From Haloarcula pelagica (GTDB lineage Archaea > Halobacteriota > Halobacteria > Halobacteriales > Haloarculaceae), in assembly GCF_030127105.1 (NCBI RefSeq), contig NZ_CP126161.1, positions 1,178,001 to 1,242,000 on the forward strand: a stretch of DNA of 64,000 nt, written 5' to 3'. Shown in pieces: positions 27,010 to 35,656 of this stretch. Under the pieces are notes generated by a model. It was not told the origin of the DNA. It saw only the letters and a list, made by a program, of their open reading frames with translations, and did not search any database. How positions within the stretch are numbered: the first letter of the stretch is position 1; each line of letters begins with the position of its first letter. Position numbers and translations under genes: made by a program.

Positions 27010-27357
27010 GTGAGTGAGGACTGTCCGACAGTCGAGGTGTTGGCACTCCTCGACGACCCGTACGCCCGGGATATCCTCACTGCCACGAGTGAACAACCGA
27101 TGTCCGCGAAAACACTGAGCGAGAGATGTGACGCGTCGTTGCCGACAGTCTATCGACGTGCGGAACGACTCGTCGAGAGCGGACTGCTGGAAGAACGAAC
27201 TGAAATAGCCGAAGACGGACACCACTATAGTGTCTACGAAGCGCGGCTCCGCCGGCTCGCGGTCGAACTGGAAGACGGCACCCTCAGCGTCGAACTCGAA
27301 GAGAAACAGGAGATCGACGTGGCCGATCGCTTCACCGAAATGTGGGATGGTATCTAA
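27010..27357 (+). CDS. Winged-helix (ArsR-like) transcriptional regulator
   Basis: A 115-residue protein of the haloarchaeal winged-helix type: VEVLALLDDPYARDILTATS, then the recognition region LSERCDASLPTVYRRAERL and a wing LEERTEIAEDGHHYSVYEA. No metal-binding cysteine pair is seen. The GTG start follows a TATA-like box by about 25-30 bases. Its stop codon overlaps the ATG of the next gene (TAATG). It is the only DNA-binding protein inside the cluster of genes that share the palindrome, and it carries the palindrome itself, so it is the best candidate regulator (inference). Confidence 0.85.
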   Translation: MSEDCPTVEVLALLDDPYARDILTATSEQPMSAKTLSERCDASLPTVYRRAERLVESGLLEERTEIAEDGHHYSVYEARLRRLAVELEDGTLSVELEEKQEIDVADRFTEMWDGI

Positions 27358-27695
27358 TGTGGGGTGTACTCTTGCAGTCGGGCGTCCAACGAGGGGCGGT
27401 CGAGTATCTCATCTTGCTCGCCCTGACACTCATCGCGATTACGACGAGCGCGTTCATCGTCTTTCAAGCGTATCGAGGCGCCCGTCGGAACGAGAGCCGG
27501 CGGATGCTCTATCTCGCCGTCGGCCTCGCACTGCTCACGTTTGTCCCGTTCACCCTCTCGCTCGTGCTGACCGCCCTCAGTCAGCCACTCCAGCTGGGAC
27601 CGCGGCTGTATTCGTTTTATCTCCCGGTGACGACTCGACTGGTCGAACTGTGTGGCCTCGGGAGCCTACTCTATTCGCTATATATCGACAGGTGA
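27357..27695 (+). CDS. Small three-helix membrane protein, DUF7521-like, partner of regulator
   Basis: A 112-residue protein with three hydrophobic segments (about residues 16-38, 50-73 and 86-107) and a conserved-looking loop YRGARRNESRRMLYLAVG. Start ATG at 27357 shares a base with the regulator's stop, so the two are co-translated. Pairs of a winged-helix gene and such a small membrane gene are common in haloarchaea; the membrane protein may sense the signal or hold the regulator. Function not known. Confidence 0.7.
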   Translation: MWGVLLQSGVQRGAVEYLILLALTLIAITTSAFIVFQAYRGARRNESRRMLYLAVGLALLTFVPFTLSLVLTALSQPLQLGPRLYSFYLPVTTRLVELCGLGSLLYSLYIDR

Positions 27696-27746
27696 GCGGC
27701 GTACGGGAACGGTGGGGTCGCCAGGTGACATATCTGTCGAGGTACG

Positions 27747-27765
27747 ATTCTCTGGGCCGGAAAAT
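27747..27765 (+). promoter_or_regulatory. Palindromic operator-like site C, upstream of ABC exporter
   Basis: ATTCTCTGGGCCGGAAAAT, centre 51 bases before the ATG at 27807, followed by a TATA-like GCATTATGG. One mismatch in the left arm. Confidence 0.65.
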
Positions 27766-27806
27766 CTGTGTCACGCATTATGGATATCTCGCTGTTTTGA
27801 TCGACT

Positions 27807-28721
27807 ATGGTTGCGATAGATGCGACCGAGGTGTCGAAGCGATATCGAACTGAAGTAGCCATCGACCGGGTCGACCTCACCGTCGAAGAGGGGGAGGCCT
27901 TCGGCTTTCTCGGACCGAACGGTGCTGGGAAGTCGACGTTCATCAACACGTTGCTCGACTTCGTGACGCCGTCGGAGGGCGATGTGAGTATCTTCGGGCA
28001 CAATTGTCAGCGTGAGGGGGTCGCGGCCCGCGAGCGTGTCGGTGTCCTCCCTGAAGGCTACTCCGTCTTCGAACGACTCACCGGGCGCCAGCACATCGAT
28101 TACGCGATGCGTTCGAAGGATGTCGACGGGGACACTATCGAGATTCTCGACCGCGTCGGTATCCGTGATGACGCCGACCGCCTAGCTTCAGACTACTCGA
28201 AGGGGATGGCTCAACGACTCGTGTTGGGGATGGCGCTCGTCGGCGAGCCCGACTTGCTGATACTCGACGAACCGAGTACCGGACTCGACCCGAACGGCGC
28301 CGCGAAGATGCGCGAGATACTCCGCGAGGAGAACGATCGGGGCGCGACAATATTCTTCTCGAGTCATATCCTCGAACAGGTCGAGGCGGTCTGTGACCGC
28401 GTCGGTATCTTACAGGACGGTGAACTCGTCGCTGTCGACACCATCGACGGGCTCCGCGAGTCTCTCGGTGGCGGGACCAAACTCGTCATCACCGTCGACG
28501 AACTCACGGACGGAACACTGGACGCTATCAGGGCCATCCCAGGTGTCGAGACGGCTATCACGACTGACAGCCAGACCATCGAGGCCACCTGTGTAAACGA
28601 CGCGAAGATGGACATCCTCGTCGAACTCCGGGACGCAGGCGTCGATGTGGTGAACTTCCGGACCGACGAGGCCTCGCTTGAGGACATGTTCATCGAGTAC
28701 ACCGGGGCCAAACAGCGATGA
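27807..28721 (+). CDS. ABC exporter ATP-binding protein
   Basis: A 304-residue NatA-like ATPase. Walker A is FLGPNGAGKST (about residues 34-44), signature YSKGMAQRLVLGMAL, Walker B LLILDEPSTGLDPNG and switch His in SSHILEQ. The C-terminal 90 residues are the usual extra domain (VELRDAGVDVVNFRTDEASLE). Its stop overlaps the permease start by four bases. It would energise export by the two permeases that follow. Confidence 0.93.
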   Translation: MVAIDATEVSKRYRTEVAIDRVDLTVEEGEAFGFLGPNGAGKSTFINTLLDFVTPSEGDVSIFGHNCQREGVAARERVGVLPEGYSVFERLTGRQHIDYAMRSKDVDGDTIEILDRVGIRDDADRLASDYSKGMAQRLVLGMALVGEPDLLILDEPSTGLDPNGAAKMREILREENDRGATIFFSSHILEQVEAVCDRVGILQDGELVAVDTIDGLRESLGGGTKLVITVDELTDGTLDAIRAIPGVETAITTDSQTIEATCVNDAKMDILVELRDAGVDVVNFRTDEASLEDMFIEYTGAKQR

Positions 28722-29527
28722 CCTGGCGGACAATCGCTCGACAGGACGGGGTGCTGACGGCCGGGACGCGGTCGAGCAAAGTCCTTCTTGGATTACCGAT
28801 ACTGGCCATACTCCTGGCGGCATATATCTATCCAATCGCGGGTACTGACCCGATAACGACAGCCCGATTCGGTGGGTTCGTCGCCGGGACACTCACGACA
28901 CTTCTCCCGTTTGTCGGCGTATTGCTCGGCTACGGGGCCGTCGTCACCGAGCGCGAATCCGGGGCGTTGCGTCTCTCCCTCTCGCTGCCAAACAGCCGAC
29001 GGGATGTCGTCCTCGGGAAGTTCCTCGGCCGCGCTGGCTTGTTGGTCGGGGCGCTGCTTGTGGCGTTAGCTGGCGCCGGTGCCCTCGTCGTCTATCCGTT
29101 CGGTGAACTCGTCGCGGAGCGATTCCTCATCTTCGTCCTACTGACGGTCGTTTTTACCTCGATCTGGTGCGGGCTCGGCCTCGCAACCTCGCTCGTCGTC
29201 AGCACCAGGCGGCGGGCACTGGTGCTCGCGTTCACGCTGGTATTTCTGTTCGCCATTGTCTGGGACGCAGTCGAGACGGCACTCAGACTCGGACTACAGA
29301 GCGCCGGCATCATCGACGGGCCGCTCCCTGCCGTGGTGCAGTTCGCCATCGGACTCGAGCCGGGCCACGCGTTTCAGCGGGCTGTCTCGGGTTTCGTAGT
29401 TCCGACGGGCGCTAGCGGCGGACCCTGGTACCTCAGCGAGTGGCTGGCGCTGATTATCCTCCTGCTGTGGAGCGTCGGACCGCTGGGGCTGGCCTATGCC
29501 AGCTTCGCCCGGAGGGATATCGCATGA
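28718..29527 (+). CDS. ABC-2 type exporter permease 1
   Basis: A 269-residue membrane protein with about six hydrophobic segments and the NosY/ABC-2 pattern GVLLGYGAVVTERESGALRLSLSLPNSRRDVVLGKFLGRAG. It overlaps the ATPase by four bases and the next permease by four bases (ATGA), a tight operon. It pairs with the following permease as a heterodimer. Confidence 0.9.
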   Translation: MTWRTIARQDGVLTAGTRSSKVLLGLPILAILLAAYIYPIAGTDPITTARFGGFVAGTLTTLLPFVGVLLGYGAVVTERESGALRLSLSLPNSRRDVVLGKFLGRAGLLVGALLVALAGAGALVVYPFGELVAERFLIFVLLTVVFTSIWCGLGLATSLVVSTRRRALVLAFTLVFLFAIVWDAVETALRLGLQSAGIIDGPLPAVVQFAIGLEPGHAFQRAVSGFVVPTGASGGPWYLSEWLALIILLLWSVGPLGLAYASFARRDIA

Positions 29528-30336
29528 GCTGGCGGAACATCGCCAGAAAGGACATCTACGAGGCGAAGCGGTCGACCGGCATCTGGCTGTTCAGTGCCCT
29601 CTCGATCGTGCTGTTCGTCGGCTACGCCCTCGTTCACACGTATCTCGGTGAGTCGACTTTCGCGGCCTTCACAGTTGGACTGGCGAGAGTGACTGCGGTG
29701 TGTCTTCCGTTGCTCGGCCTCCTCCTGGGGTACAAGTCGATCATCCACGAGCGGACGAACGGGAGTCTCTTTCTGGTGCTGTCGGCACCACAGTCCCGCA
29801 AAGACCTCGTTGTCGGAACGATGGTCGGTCGTGTGCTCGTACTGCTCGTGCCGACGCTCGTCTCGATAGCGCTTGCGGGAGCGGTCGGCGCCATCCGCTA
29901 TGGGACCGAGGGGGCACTGTACTACCCGTGGTTCCTGCTGGTGACCGCGCTCTACGGTGTCGCGTTCGTCGGATTGGCCGTCGGCCTGTCCCTCTCGACG
30001 ACCGTTGACCGCTGGATTACGCTCGGTGCGTTCGGCGGGTACGTCCTCTTGGTGCCGTTCTGGAACAGTTTCCACTCGCTCACCATGCTCGTCCTCCATC
30101 GCTTCGATGTGGGCGTATTTGCCGATATGCCCGACTGGGCGCTTCTGTTTCGACTTTCGACGCCGACAGAAGCGTACTACCGACTCCTGAACGTCGGTTT
30201 CGATATCAACAAGGCCGCTAGATACCTCGGTGGTCCCGTCTACGTCGACTGGTGGATGGGACTGGTGGTCCTACTCGCGTGGTGTGTTCTCCCGATGGTA
30301 CTTGGCTATCAGCGGTTCGAGACGGCGGACCTCTAA
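29524..30336 (+). CDS. ABC-2 type exporter permease 2
   Basis: A 270-residue paralogue of the preceding permease: MSWRNIARKDIYEAKRST, then GLLLGYKSIIHERTNGSLFLVLSAPQSRKDLVVGTMVGR. About six hydrophobic segments. The ATG at 29524 overlaps the stop of permease 1. Last gene of the exporter operon. Substrate unknown. Confidence 0.9.
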   Translation: MSWRNIARKDIYEAKRSTGIWLFSALSIVLFVGYALVHTYLGESTFAAFTVGLARVTAVCLPLLGLLLGYKSIIHERTNGSLFLVLSAPQSRKDLVVGTMVGRVLVLLVPTLVSIALAGAVGAIRYGTEGALYYPWFLLVTALYGVAFVGLAVGLSLSTTVDRWITLGAFGGYVLLVPFWNSFHSLTMLVLHRFDVGVFADMPDWALLFRLSTPTEAYYRLLNVGFDINKAARYLGGPVYVDWWMGLVVLLAWCVLPMVLGYQRFETADL

Positions 30337-30897
30337 CTTCCCTCGTTGGTCGGCCGACCAGTCTGTGGCGCGGGTCACCGTCCATCCGAACCTGCAGTGT
30401 TCGTCGCTGACAACGGTAGTGCGACAGTAATGCTGTTTGGTACGCAGGTGAACCGGGAGTCGGGCTCACGTTGCTGATACGGTCTCGTAATATAGCGGGC
30501 CGTGTGAGGCCAAAACTGAGCCGAGTAAACGGAAACTCCAGTTCCTCGATATTGTGGGCCGGTCGACCTGCCAGCGGAGGTCTAGCGACCAGTACAGGTC
30601 CGATTTTCTGGTCCGGAAAATCGGCTCCACTTTATATGTCCACCCGGGTCGACAGTCCAGATGCGGTAGCGGTGACGGCGCCCCCGACCCTCCGTCACCG
30701 TTTCCCAACTCGATTGCCCCCGGTTGTTACGGTGGAGTCGCTCCCTCCAAAGGCTCCACACCCTTCGTGTCGCCCTGAATCCGTCGCCGGCCCCGCTGGC
30801 GCAGTGTTGCGCCGAGCCGGCATTTCACTTTCACATAGATATTGACGGGCTCACCGCCCGTAGCGCCGGCTATCCCGAGAAGCTCCGAGCAAGTCGG
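30337..30897. other. Intergenic region holding a promoter whose gene is lost
   Basis: About 560 bases without a credible gene. It includes palindrome site D, a TATA-like ACTTTATATG and then ATG at 30661 at the expected distance, but the frame reads MR and stops at once. Frames across 30661-30897 are low-complexity and Pro/Arg-rich, not protein-like. This looks like a deleted or decayed gene. Confidence 0.55.
30603..30621 (+). promoter_or_regulatory. Palindromic operator-like site D, orphan
   Basis: ATTTTCTGGTCCGGAAAAT, centre 49 bases before an ATG at 30661 that is followed almost at once by a stop. A TATA-like ACTTTATATG lies between. One of the best matches to the consensus. Confidence 0.65.
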
Positions 30898-31459
30898 TCA
30901 GCGGCTGACTGGCGAGTGCGACGACAGCCACCGACGATTTACCCAAGCCCGCGTGGGCGAGACGCTCCATAGAGATGCCCACCGAACGTCAATGTCAAAT
31001 CGGTCGTCAGAGAGGGACTCGTTCAGACTCACGTTCCGGTAGTCCTGTGTGGCCTCAAAGCTGTAGTTCTCGGAGTGGACGGCCGTGTGAACTTTTTCGG
31101 GGAAGTAGGTGTCTGTGTCGACCCAGACGGTTCGCTCAGCGGAGTATGTCTGATTTCCGTCCATCGTACTGTTCGTCTCGACAGTCATCACGAACGTGTC
31201 GAATCTATCAGTCCGGTTCTGGAACCGTAACAAGAGGTCGGTAGCGGTGATGTCCTCGCTGTCACTCTCATCGGTAGTGACATCCGCTTCCGTCGTCGTG
31301 AGCGGTGACTGGTGGTTCGGTGACTGTATTCGTAGGGGGCTGTCCATCTGCCGGTGCCGCCTGGTCGGAAACCACTGTCGCAGTGGTCACACCAAATAGG
31401 AGCAATAGCGACCCCAGCACCACAGCGGCCAATGGGGCCCCGAGTCCGTCAGGGCTCAT
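30898..31459 (-). pseudogene. LolA-like outer-membrane-lipoprotein-sorting-type protein, collapsed
   Basis: The gene starts MSPDGLGAPLAAVVLGS with an N-terminal hydrophobic helix, then shifts frame near 31270-31300 and continues DESDSEDITATDLLLRFQN, DRFDTFVMTVET and WVDTDTYFPEKVH, NYSFEATQDYRN, DDRFDID. The last motifs are the usual C-terminal strands of haloarchaeal LolA-fold/DUF2092-like secreted proteins, but they follow the N-terminal part with about 150-200 residues missing. After DDRFDID the frame again runs into nonsense. So there is a frameshift, an internal deletion and a lost end. Confidence 0.6.
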
Positions 31460-31500
31460 GCACTCCGCACTTGCGAGGCTAATCAGAATAATGACAGAAA

Positions 31501-31519
31501 AACCATCTGAGCCGGAACC
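31501..31519 (-). promoter_or_regulatory. Degenerate palindromic site F, upstream of LolA-like pseudogene
   Basis: On the minus strand the core TTCCGGCTCAGA matches the consensus core TTCYGGNCCRGA with one mismatch; outer arms are lost. Its centre (31511) is 52 bases from the ATG at 31459. Spacing supports a decayed sixth site. The rest of 31460-31765 shows no gene. Confidence 0.4.
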
Positions 31520-31765
31520 CCTCCCCCAAGAATTATATACCCGATTTCAATTCGAATTATCAGTCAAGTCACGGTAGTAGCGACATATGACCTGCAGAGT
31601 CGTCTGATGAACGCATCTCGTACCGAATAGCATCTGTCTCGTGAGGGGCTTTAGAGTGATTTTTCGGGAGAGCATAGCTTTGTAGATAGTGAAATGATGC
31701 GCCAGCAGTAGCCCTCTTCTCAGTAAAGCGATGGTTTAATATCATCAACATCGAATCATTAACTG

Positions 31766-32197
31766 ATGTCCCTCCAACTCGACATCTCGAAGACGTGGAA
31801 GTACGCCCTGCTCGGTGGGTTGCTCGCCCTCCCGTTTACCGCGTTCGAGGCTTGGCAGTCCCCGGAAAACATGACGCTCGAAATGTTCTTGATCGGGAGC
31901 GCGCTTGCGGGCTACCTCGTCAAGCGCCGTGGCGGGAACAGTACCGCCACCGGAGTTCGAGCAGCACTCATCGGCGGTTTGCCGTCGCTCTTGGTGGTAG
32001 GCGAGCTGCTCCTGACAATCCCGACGATCTCGAATCCACTGTGGTTCGGTGTCGTCAGTATCGCCATGGTGCTCGCACTCGGTGTCGTTATCATGGCAGC
32101 TGTGGCGGTGTTCGGTGGCCTTGCCGGATGGTTCGGTGGGTGGCTAGCTGAACGACGCGGTCACGGTGGTTCGGCCAACACCCTCAGTAGCGTCTGA
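31766..32197 (+). CDS. Small membrane protein, DUF5518-like
   Basis: A 143-residue protein, MSLQLDISKTWKYALLGGLLA, with four hydrophobic segments and the glycine-rich GSALAGYLVKRRGGNSTATGVRAALIGG, as in haloarchaeal DUF5518-type proteins. Intact, function unknown. A TATA-like GGTTTAATATC lies about 25-35 bases before the ATG, so the transcript is probably leaderless. Confidence 0.65.
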   Translation: MSLQLDISKTWKYALLGGLLALPFTAFEAWQSPENMTLEMFLIGSALAGYLVKRRGGNSTATGVRAALIGGLPSLLVVGELLLTIPTISNPLWFGVVSIAMVLALGVVIMAAVAVFGGLAGWFGGWLAERRGHGGSANTLSSV

Positions 32198-32267
32198 GCA
32201 ACCGCGACTATACGAGACGCTCCGCGGAAATTACACAATTTTAGAGCTGCGGAGCCCTACTTACGGC

Positions 32268-33071
32268 TCAGACGGCGGTATCGCTACCACGCAACTGAAC
32301 GAACGCCTCTGCTGTTACTCCGAGGACGAACAGGGAGAACGGCACCGTAATCACGCCAGATACGAGCGTGCTTATCGCCGGTCCTGCAAGCGCATTAACG
32401 ATAAACGAGGCCAGCACCGACAAAATCGTCGAAACGAGGCCTAACCCGACGATGATGATCAGCAGAAGTCCGAACAAGGGGTGCCAGTTCCCACGCGTCA
32501 GCGTCCAGCTATCACCGAGAGAAGCGATGAAATTCTCGTCTTCAACGGCAATATATACCAGCGTGAATAGGAACGCCACGTACGCGATGATACCAGGGAT
32601 AATGAGGAGTAGTGACCCGAGGAACACGAGAAGCCCATAGACGCAACTCCCGACCACCGAATTGGCCAGTACGATAGCGATATTGCGGGGGTAGTATTCT
32701 GACGGGATTGAACGGGGATGCCCACCCACGAACGTTCGGAGCGAAAAGATAGCCGCTACTTGTAGCCCCAGCAGTGCGACGACCGCAACGATTGCAGACG
32801 CCGCCAGCGGGACATTGACCGCTGGAAGCGCTACATCTGTCGCGGAGACAGGTGTTCCTTACAGCCACGTGACGAACGCACTGTAAAAGGCCACCTGCCA
32901 GGTAACTCCGAGTAGCACGTACACGAGGGCGAGAACTGCTCCGTTTCTATTCACGACACGACGAACTCCACCAGTTATGGAGGAACCAATGTTCAGGGAC
33001 ACGATGACAACTTGATACGTCAACGGCTTAGGTAAGACGGAAATTGTCTGACGGAGAAATTCGTCCACCAA
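32268..33071 (-). pseudogene. Multi-pass membrane protein with one in-frame stop
   Basis: One 267-codon frame starting MVDEFLRQTISVLPKPLT, interrupted only by TAA at 32859-32861 between FVTWL and GTPVSATDVALP. Both sides are clearly hydrophobic and in the same frame: NRNGAVLALVYVLLGVTW before, LASFIVNALAGPAISTLV and VTVPF-like strands after. The part DSWTLTRGNWHPLFGLLL matches the signature of the membrane protein at 25964. So it is a nonsense mutation or a base-call error in an otherwise complete gene of that family. Confidence 0.7.
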
Positions 33072-33109
33072 GGTGGTATATAGTAAATCGTCCGCTCGTA
33101 GTTGTTGAT

Positions 33110-33248
33110 GGCTCTATTGAGGGTCTACACCTCTGGCAGTGTATCGATGCTGTGCTGAATACAGAGCACATACTTTCCTCCTCTTGGCAATGACAGTGGT
33201 TCATCGGGAACGCAGCCCATGAATCATCCAGGGATTTCCAACAGAGCT
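33110..33248. repeat. Possible MITE related to IS5 ends
   Basis: 139 bases. The right end, reversed, reads AGCTCTGTTGGAAATCC, close to the IS end GGCTCTGTTGAAATCC at 3569. The left end GGCTCTATTGAGGG is a weaker match. No coding capacity. Could be chance. Confidence 0.3.
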
Positions 33249-33276
33249 ATCACATCAGCGGATTGTGGTCTCTACG

Positions 33277-33924
33277 ATGCCCTCCACCACTATCGAACAG
33301 CCAGAAGACGCTCTTCGCGTTGCCAAACGATACCTCAGACGCGAACGGCTTCTCTTCGGACTCGTAATCGTCATCGTGGTGTCGCTGTCCCTCTTGACAT
33401 ATGTGACGACGTCACTGCTCCCCGCAGTCGTCGTCGCCGCAGTATTGGTCGTCATCGCACGTGCACCGATACTACAGTCCAAGGGGACAGTCCGCCTACA
33501 GACCGATACGGAGCTTGAAGCTGTCGTCAACGCATTTTCCGGGCCGACGCCTCCAGTACTTGCACTTCAGTGGGGAGTCGCTGACGAGGTTACCATCGAA
33601 GCCGGGATACCAATATACCCGACATCATATCTCTTGGGCTTGCGCTCTGCCGAACCATCGGTCCATACTCGAACAGTTACGACTCCAAACGGAGGCCAGC
33701 AAGTCGAACTGGAAATACTGGTGAACGACAAACCCTGGGCGACCTACACCGCGAGAATCAGTGACGCCGATGAACACACGACCATTGATGTCGAATATGC
33801 GTCTAATCGGCGTTTCGGCCTCCGACGCCTGCCACAGCAATTACTTGCAAAACGATACCGCGATGCTGCGATTATGGCTCAGGGATACACCGTCGTGGAG
33901 CGCGACGCGCACTTTGGTCTCTGA
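33277..33924 (+). CDS. Membrane-anchored protein, 215 residues, unknown
   Basis: Starts MPSTTIEQPEDALRVAKRYLR. Two adjacent hydrophobic helices (about residues 27-70) anchor a soluble domain (about 75-215) with PPVLALQWGVADEV, VELEILVNDKPWATYTARI and ASNRRFGLRRLPQQLLAKRYRD. Similar layouts occur in haloarchaeal hypothetical proteins. The frame is intact, unlike both flanking membrane genes. Function unknown. Confidence 0.6.
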   Translation: MPSTTIEQPEDALRVAKRYLRRERLLFGLVIVIVVSLSLLTYVTTSLLPAVVVAAVLVVIARAPILQSKGTVRLQTDTELEAVVNAFSGPTPPVLALQWGVADEVTIEAGIPIYPTSYLLGLRSAEPSVHTRTVTTPNGGQQVELEILVNDKPWATYTARISDADEHTTIDVEYASNRRFGLRRLPQQLLAKRYRDAAIMAQGYTVVERDAHFGL

Positions 33925-34059
33925 ACGGAGAAGTCACCCCGCTCACTGACTGGTAACAGCCTATTTTTCGAGGGAAGACGGTATGATGGGAGAGTCACCA
34001 CTGACTGGGAAACCCATTGTAGTAGCCCGTAAGGTGGCCTGGACAAATATCTATCTGAT

Positions 34060-34434
34060 GTGCCGTTCTATGGTCAGTTGTCCGTGCACCTGAGCAGGTC
34101 CGATCTCTTGGGTCCCACAGTGTTCATGCTCCTCATCGCGGTCGGAGTGTTAGTTGTCGATCAATTTCCAACATTCTCGGTCGGTGGGAGGACTATTCAG
34201 ACACCCCTGTTAGGTGGTCTAGTCAGCGGGGTTCTCCTTGTACCGTCTATCGTTTCTCACTGCCGGTCCGGAGAGAAACGGGCAACGATACGCTGGGCAC
34301 TCTTCGCAGTCGGTATCCCGCTCTCGCTTTCACACCATTCTCCGTTTGACTGGGTTAGCGTATTGGCAGTGGTGTTGAGCCTCGCAGTAGCGTGGGAAAC
34401 TGATCAGCGCCTCCTCCAGCTCACGTCTCAATAA
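34060..34434 (+). CDS. Small membrane protein, 124 residues
   Basis: GTG start at 34060 (product MPFYGQLSVHLSRSDLLG). Three to four hydrophobic segments (for example TVFMLLIAVGVLVV, LLGGLVSGVLLVPSIV, VLAVVLSLAVAW). No family recognised. TATA-like CAAATATCTA lies about 20 bases upstream. Confidence 0.55.
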   Translation: MPFYGQLSVHLSRSDLLGPTVFMLLIAVGVLVVDQFPTFSVGGRTIQTPLLGGLVSGVLLVPSIVSHCRSGEKRATIRWALFAVGIPLSLSHHSPFDWVSVLAVVLSLAVAWETDQRLLQLTSQ

Positions 34435-34825
34435 GTCTGGACATTTTTGCCTGAGTCAGCATCTGCTGCCGAGGTGTTAACCAACGCCCGGGCGCTATCA
34501 CCCAGATTGTTGGTTAAACGCGGGATGCGGGGCAGGTATCGAACTTCCTATTGGCAAAAGCGCATTCCGATTATCGATCTCCGCTGGCGGTGTCAACATT
34601 CTATTGGTGGCCAGCGTCAGGGGCTTAGATGATGACTCGAAACGTCGACTCGGGAATGTGGCTCACAGCGTTGAGATGCTTGATGAGGAACTCGATACTG
34701 ACTGTCTGAGCGCCAGTCTCACCGGCCGTGTAGACACGCGAGGACACAATCGTGGATGTCGATACGACTGCAGTTTCCAGGACTGTTTTGGTGGGGACGG
34801 GATCAGAATAGTTCCGCTAAATCCG

Positions 34826-35656
34826 TCACGAGGTCTCAGGGAATATTTCGCACGGATCGCGCCGTTCGAACGGACCCACACGGTGGTCTTTAGTCGCGTA
34901 TTCATAGAGGGCAACGCGAGCAACCATCCCGAGCACCTGGCTCGCGACGATTCCGGTGACGACAGCGAGCAGGCCGATACTACCTAGGAGCCACGCAGTC
35001 GGGCCGGTGAGGGTAATATAAGCACTGGCGAGACAGGTGACACCGACGAGTACGACCGGCAGCGTGACCAGAGAGACACTGAGAGAAGCGGTGACACTCT
35101 CGCCCCACGTCTGTTTGAACGTGGCACCGCTCTGTTGAAGGATCAACCGGATGTCCGTCGTGTCCTCGACGATGATTACGGGCACGACAAAGAAGGTCAA
35201 CAGCAACCACGCGAGGTCAAAGACGAGGCGGGCTACGCTTCCAAGGAAGCCGAATTTCTCGTCGAGGATGTACAGAACGGTACCTAGCGTCGCGGAGGTG
35301 AGCGCCTAGACAGCGATAGCACGGCGCGCCTCCCAGGCCGCTCGCAGTCTCTCCTCGACCGTCGGGACGCCACCGTCGAAGTACCGGAAGGCACAGTGAG
35401 CCACGGCAGCGTTGACGAACGTCCCGAGGCTCGAGGTGAGCGCGATACTGACGAACAGGGCGGTGTACTGCAGAAAGTCGTTTGTGAGCAGCGATGCAGC
35501 CAGACCGCAGTGGAGGGCAATCCCAGCGGCGACCGCGAATCCACTCCCGACGAGCAGGAGGCTGCACAGTGGGAGGGCCGCAAGACGGGGATTCGCCCGG
35601 AACATGTCGAGGCTCCCGTCAGCAACGGCGAGTCCACGACTGAACTTCCTGGACAT
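34826..35656 (-). pseudogene. DUF6159-like membrane protein with one in-frame stop
   Basis: A 277-codon frame starting MSRKFSRGLAVADGSLDMFRA, interrupted only by TAG at 35306-35308 in AIAV-stop-ALTSATLGTVL. Haloarchaeal DUF6159-like proteins commonly have Trp here, so TGG to TAG is the likely change. Both sides are in the same frame and protein-like: FRYFDGGVPTVEERLRAAWE before, LLLTFFVVPVIIVEDT and KQTWGESVTASLSVSL after. The second such single-stop membrane gene within 2.5 kb. Confidence 0.72.

Noticed and set aside
32859-35308. Stop-codon readthrough (recoding) in the two interrupted membrane genes
   Set aside because: Different stop codons (TAA and TAG), no recoding signal recognised, and other damage nearby; mutation or sequencing error is simpler.
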